In this document: positions 5,862 to 6,805 of the stretch, in pieces
Layout of the letters: every line of letters begins with the position of its first letter
Numbering within the stretch: position 1 is the stretch's first letter
Source of the DNA: an uncultured Lachnospiraceae bacterium
Lineage (GTDB): Bacteria > Bacillota > Clostridia > Lachnospirales > Lachnospiraceae
NCBI GenBank assembly: GCA_937901625.1
Contig: CALDIE010000049.1
Span: 1-6,805 of the forward strand
Direction: 5' to 3'
DNA: 6,805 nt
Translations under genes and position numbers: made by a program
Notes under the pieces: model-generated
Told to the model about the DNA's origin: nothing
Databases searched by the model: none
The model's input: only the letters and a program-made list of their open reading frames with translations

Positions 5862-6473
5862 TCAGCCGATCGCCTTATCATAGAGCTCGGATACTTTCTT
5901 CCAGTCAAGTACTTCAAAGAAGTCCTTAACGTAAGCACCTCTTAAATTTTTATGCTTAAGATAATATGCATGCTCCCATACGTCGATTCCCAAAATCGGT
6001 GTAAGACCTTCCATCAGAGGATTATCCTGATTGCCGGTCTTTCCAACAACGAGCGATCCGTCCTTTGCTACGGAAAGCCACGCCCATCCGGAACCAAACT
6101 GTCCTACGGCATTCTGTGTCAGAAGCTCTTTAAGCGCATCGAGGCTTCCGAATGTCTCATCGATCTTTGCCGCAAGTGCCCCTTCCGGTGCCTTTGCGGG
6201 GGAAGGCGACAGGATTTCAAAGTAAAGATTATGATTGTAGAACCCGCCACCGTTATTGCGTAAAGCCGTCCGTGCGGCCGCATCTTCCACACTGTCCAGA
6301 TTTCCCAGGATCTCTTCTACGGTCTTATCGCTCAAGCCTGCCTTTTCCACAGCAGCATTAAAGTTTGTTGTGTAAGTGGCATGATGCTTTCCGTGATGGG
6401 TCTCCATCGTTGTCGCGTCAATGTACGGTTCCAGAGCGTCGTACGCGTAGGGTAACTGTATCTGTGTAAACAT
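5862..6473 (-). CDS. sodA: Superoxide dismutase, Fe/Mn family (manganese-type signature)
   Basis: Converts superoxide to oxygen and hydrogen peroxide in the cytoplasm, protecting an anaerobe during oxygen exposure. The 203-residue protein is full length and has no signal peptide. Numbering almost matches E. coli SodA: N-terminal LPYAYDALEP; metal ligands His26 (in HHGKHH), His81 (YNHNLYF), Asp164 and His168 (DVWEHAYY, the family signature); Tyr34 as active-site gate. Gly77 with Gln149 in GNQDNPL is the pattern of Mn enzymes rather than Fe enzymes, so Mn is predicted, though cambialistic use cannot be excluded. Phe78 replaces the His common in Mn enzymes (GGHANH in E. coli). The ATG at 6473 is preferred because AAGGAGG then lies 9 bases away; another in-frame ATG at 6479 is only 3 bases from it and would add two residues. 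The gene has its own promoter and terminator, so it is a single-gene unit. Confidence 0.96.
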   Translation of the reverse strand: MFTQIQLPYAYDALEPYIDATTMETHHGKHHATYTTNFNAAVEKAGLSDKTVEEILGNLDSVEDAAARTALRNNGGGFYNHNLYFEILSPSPAKAPEGALAAKIDETFGSLDALKELLTQNAVGQFGSGWAWLSVAKDGSLVVGKTGNQDNPLMEGLTPILGIDVWEHAYYLKHKNLRGAYVKDFFEVLDWKKVSELYDKAIG

Positions 6474-6522
6474 ATTCATTATCCTCCTTGTATCACTGTT
6501 ATGATTCTGTTACTACTTGCCC

Positions 6523-6552
6523 ATTATAACAGATTTACGCTCCGCTTGTCAT
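6523..6552 (-). promoter_or_regulatory. Promoter of the superoxide dismutase gene
   Basis: On the minus strand ATGACA (6552-6547, five of six) and a perfect TATAAT (6528-6523) are 18 bases apart. The start near 6516 gives a leader of about 43 bases to the ATG at 6473. The -35 box begins only 8 bases after the stop codon of the upstream repeat gene. I see no clear operator such as a Fur or PerR box. Confidence 0.75.
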
Positions 6553-6559
6553 TACCCGT

Positions 6560-6805
6560 TCAGTTTCCGGATGCGGACGAATTGTTTCCTCCCGGAAATT
6601 CTCCGTTCATTCCGGGAAATTCCCCGTTCATCTCCGGACGCTCACCGTTCATCTCCCCGTTCATCTCCGGTCGCTCGCCGTTCATCTCTCCGTTCATCTC
6701 AGGGCGCTCACCGTTCATCTCTCCGTTCATCTCCGGACGCTCGCCGTTCATCTCCCCGTTCATCTCCGGACGCTCACCGTTCTCTCCATTCATCTCCTGA
6801 CGGTT
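6560..6805 (-). CDS. C-terminal end of a repeat-rich protein (5' part beyond the window)
   Basis: An open frame enters at the right edge and ends in TGA at 6562-6560; 81 residues are visible and the true start is outside. It consists of an incomplete first unit, four copies of the 11-residue unit MNGEMNGERPE, two copies of MNGEFPG, and the tail GNNSSASGN. The composition (Met, Asn, Gly, Glu, no aromatic residue except Phe) predicts a disordered, acidic tail. Differences between the four DNA copies are all at third codon positions, which fits selection on the protein. The opposite frame shares the same third positions, so that test alone does not settle the strand. The minus frame is preferred because it ends cleanly before the sod promoter, while the opposite frame starts inside the sod leader with no ribosome binding site. 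Similar Gly/Met/Asn-rich tails occur, from memory, on clostridial surface proteins such as CotH-like ones; identity unknown. No terminator follows it. Confidence 0.6.
   Translation of the reverse strand, partial: NRQEMNGENGERPEMNGEMNGERPEMNGEMNGERPEMNGEMNGERPEMNGEMNGERPEMNGEFPGMNGEFPGGNNSSASGN
6632..6793 (-). repeat. 33-bp tandem repeat array
   Basis: Four full 33-bp units (6632-6664, 6665-6697, 6698-6730, 6731-6763) plus a 30-bp unit (6764-6793) lacking one codon. Each full unit encodes MNGEMNGERPE on the minus strand; unit 1 and unit 4 differ at one base. Within each unit MNGE is itself doubled, giving a nested repeat. The array has no spacers and reaches nearly to the window edge, so the total copy number is unknown. 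Confidence 0.9.

Noticed and set aside
5825..5862. Weak hairpins and T-run directly after the sod stop (GATC-AAA-GATC then five Ts)
   Set aside because: The four-base stem overlaps the stop codon region and is too weak; the strong stem at 5744-5798 is the credible terminator.
6632..6793. CRISPR array
   Set aside because: The 33-bp units are directly adjacent with no unique spacers, and they encode a continuous peptide repeat; no cas gene is present.
6501..6800. Plus-strand open frame of Ser-Pro-Phe-Ile-Ser repeats opposite the MNGE repeats
   Set aside because: It begins inside the sod leader without a ribosome binding site and runs across the sod promoter. It is open only because the repeat has no stop in that frame. 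The minus frame is the better explanation.

Overview
The window looks like a piece of chromosome from an anaerobic Gram-positive bacterium of the class Clostridia, most probably a Lachnospiraceae member (Butyrivibrio/Roseburia-like). This is inferred from several things: strong AGGAGG-type ribosome binding sites, sigma-A type promoters, compact U-tailed terminators, a BioY vitamin transporter with a BirA-type operator, an approximately 300-residue anaerobe-type serine acetyltransferase, and a lipoprotein with acidic DxDxDG loops. No phage, insertion sequence, CRISPR array, tRNA or rRNA is visible.

Layout from left to right. (1) 4-1779, minus: aspS, aspartyl-tRNA synthetase, complete. (2) 1893-3584, minus: a large predicted lipoprotein with a TTG start and three calcium-loop-like motifs, function unknown. 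(3) 3585-3882: a divergent control region. A perfect inverted repeat of the BirA (biotin repressor) type lies exactly between two outward-facing promoters, and each arm contains the -35 box of one of them. (4) 3883-4488, plus: bioY, the biotin-binding component of an ECF transporter, followed by a bidirectional terminator. (5) 4580-5473, minus: serine O-acetyltransferase (cysE type), which makes O-acetylserine for cysteine synthesis. (6) 5474-5861: a 388-base gap between cysE and the superoxide dismutase gene. It holds the dismutase terminator, a small inverted repeat, a weak promoter and a roughly 110-nt segment on the minus strand that can fold into a closed structure ending in a U-tract just before the cysE ribosome binding site. 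(7) 5862-6473, minus: Fe/Mn superoxide dismutase with its own good promoter. (8) 6560-6805, minus: the 3' end of a gene running in from beyond the window, encoding an 11-residue tandem repeat rich in Met, Asn, Gly and Glu.

The genes are mostly unrelated housekeeping functions (translation, biotin uptake, sulfur assimilation, oxidative stress defence), each with its own signals rather than forming one operon. The points most worth following up are: the symmetric BirA-type operator, which predicts that the unknown lipoprotein is controlled by biotin together with bioY; the unrecognised structured leader or small RNA before cysE; and the repeat protein at the right edge.
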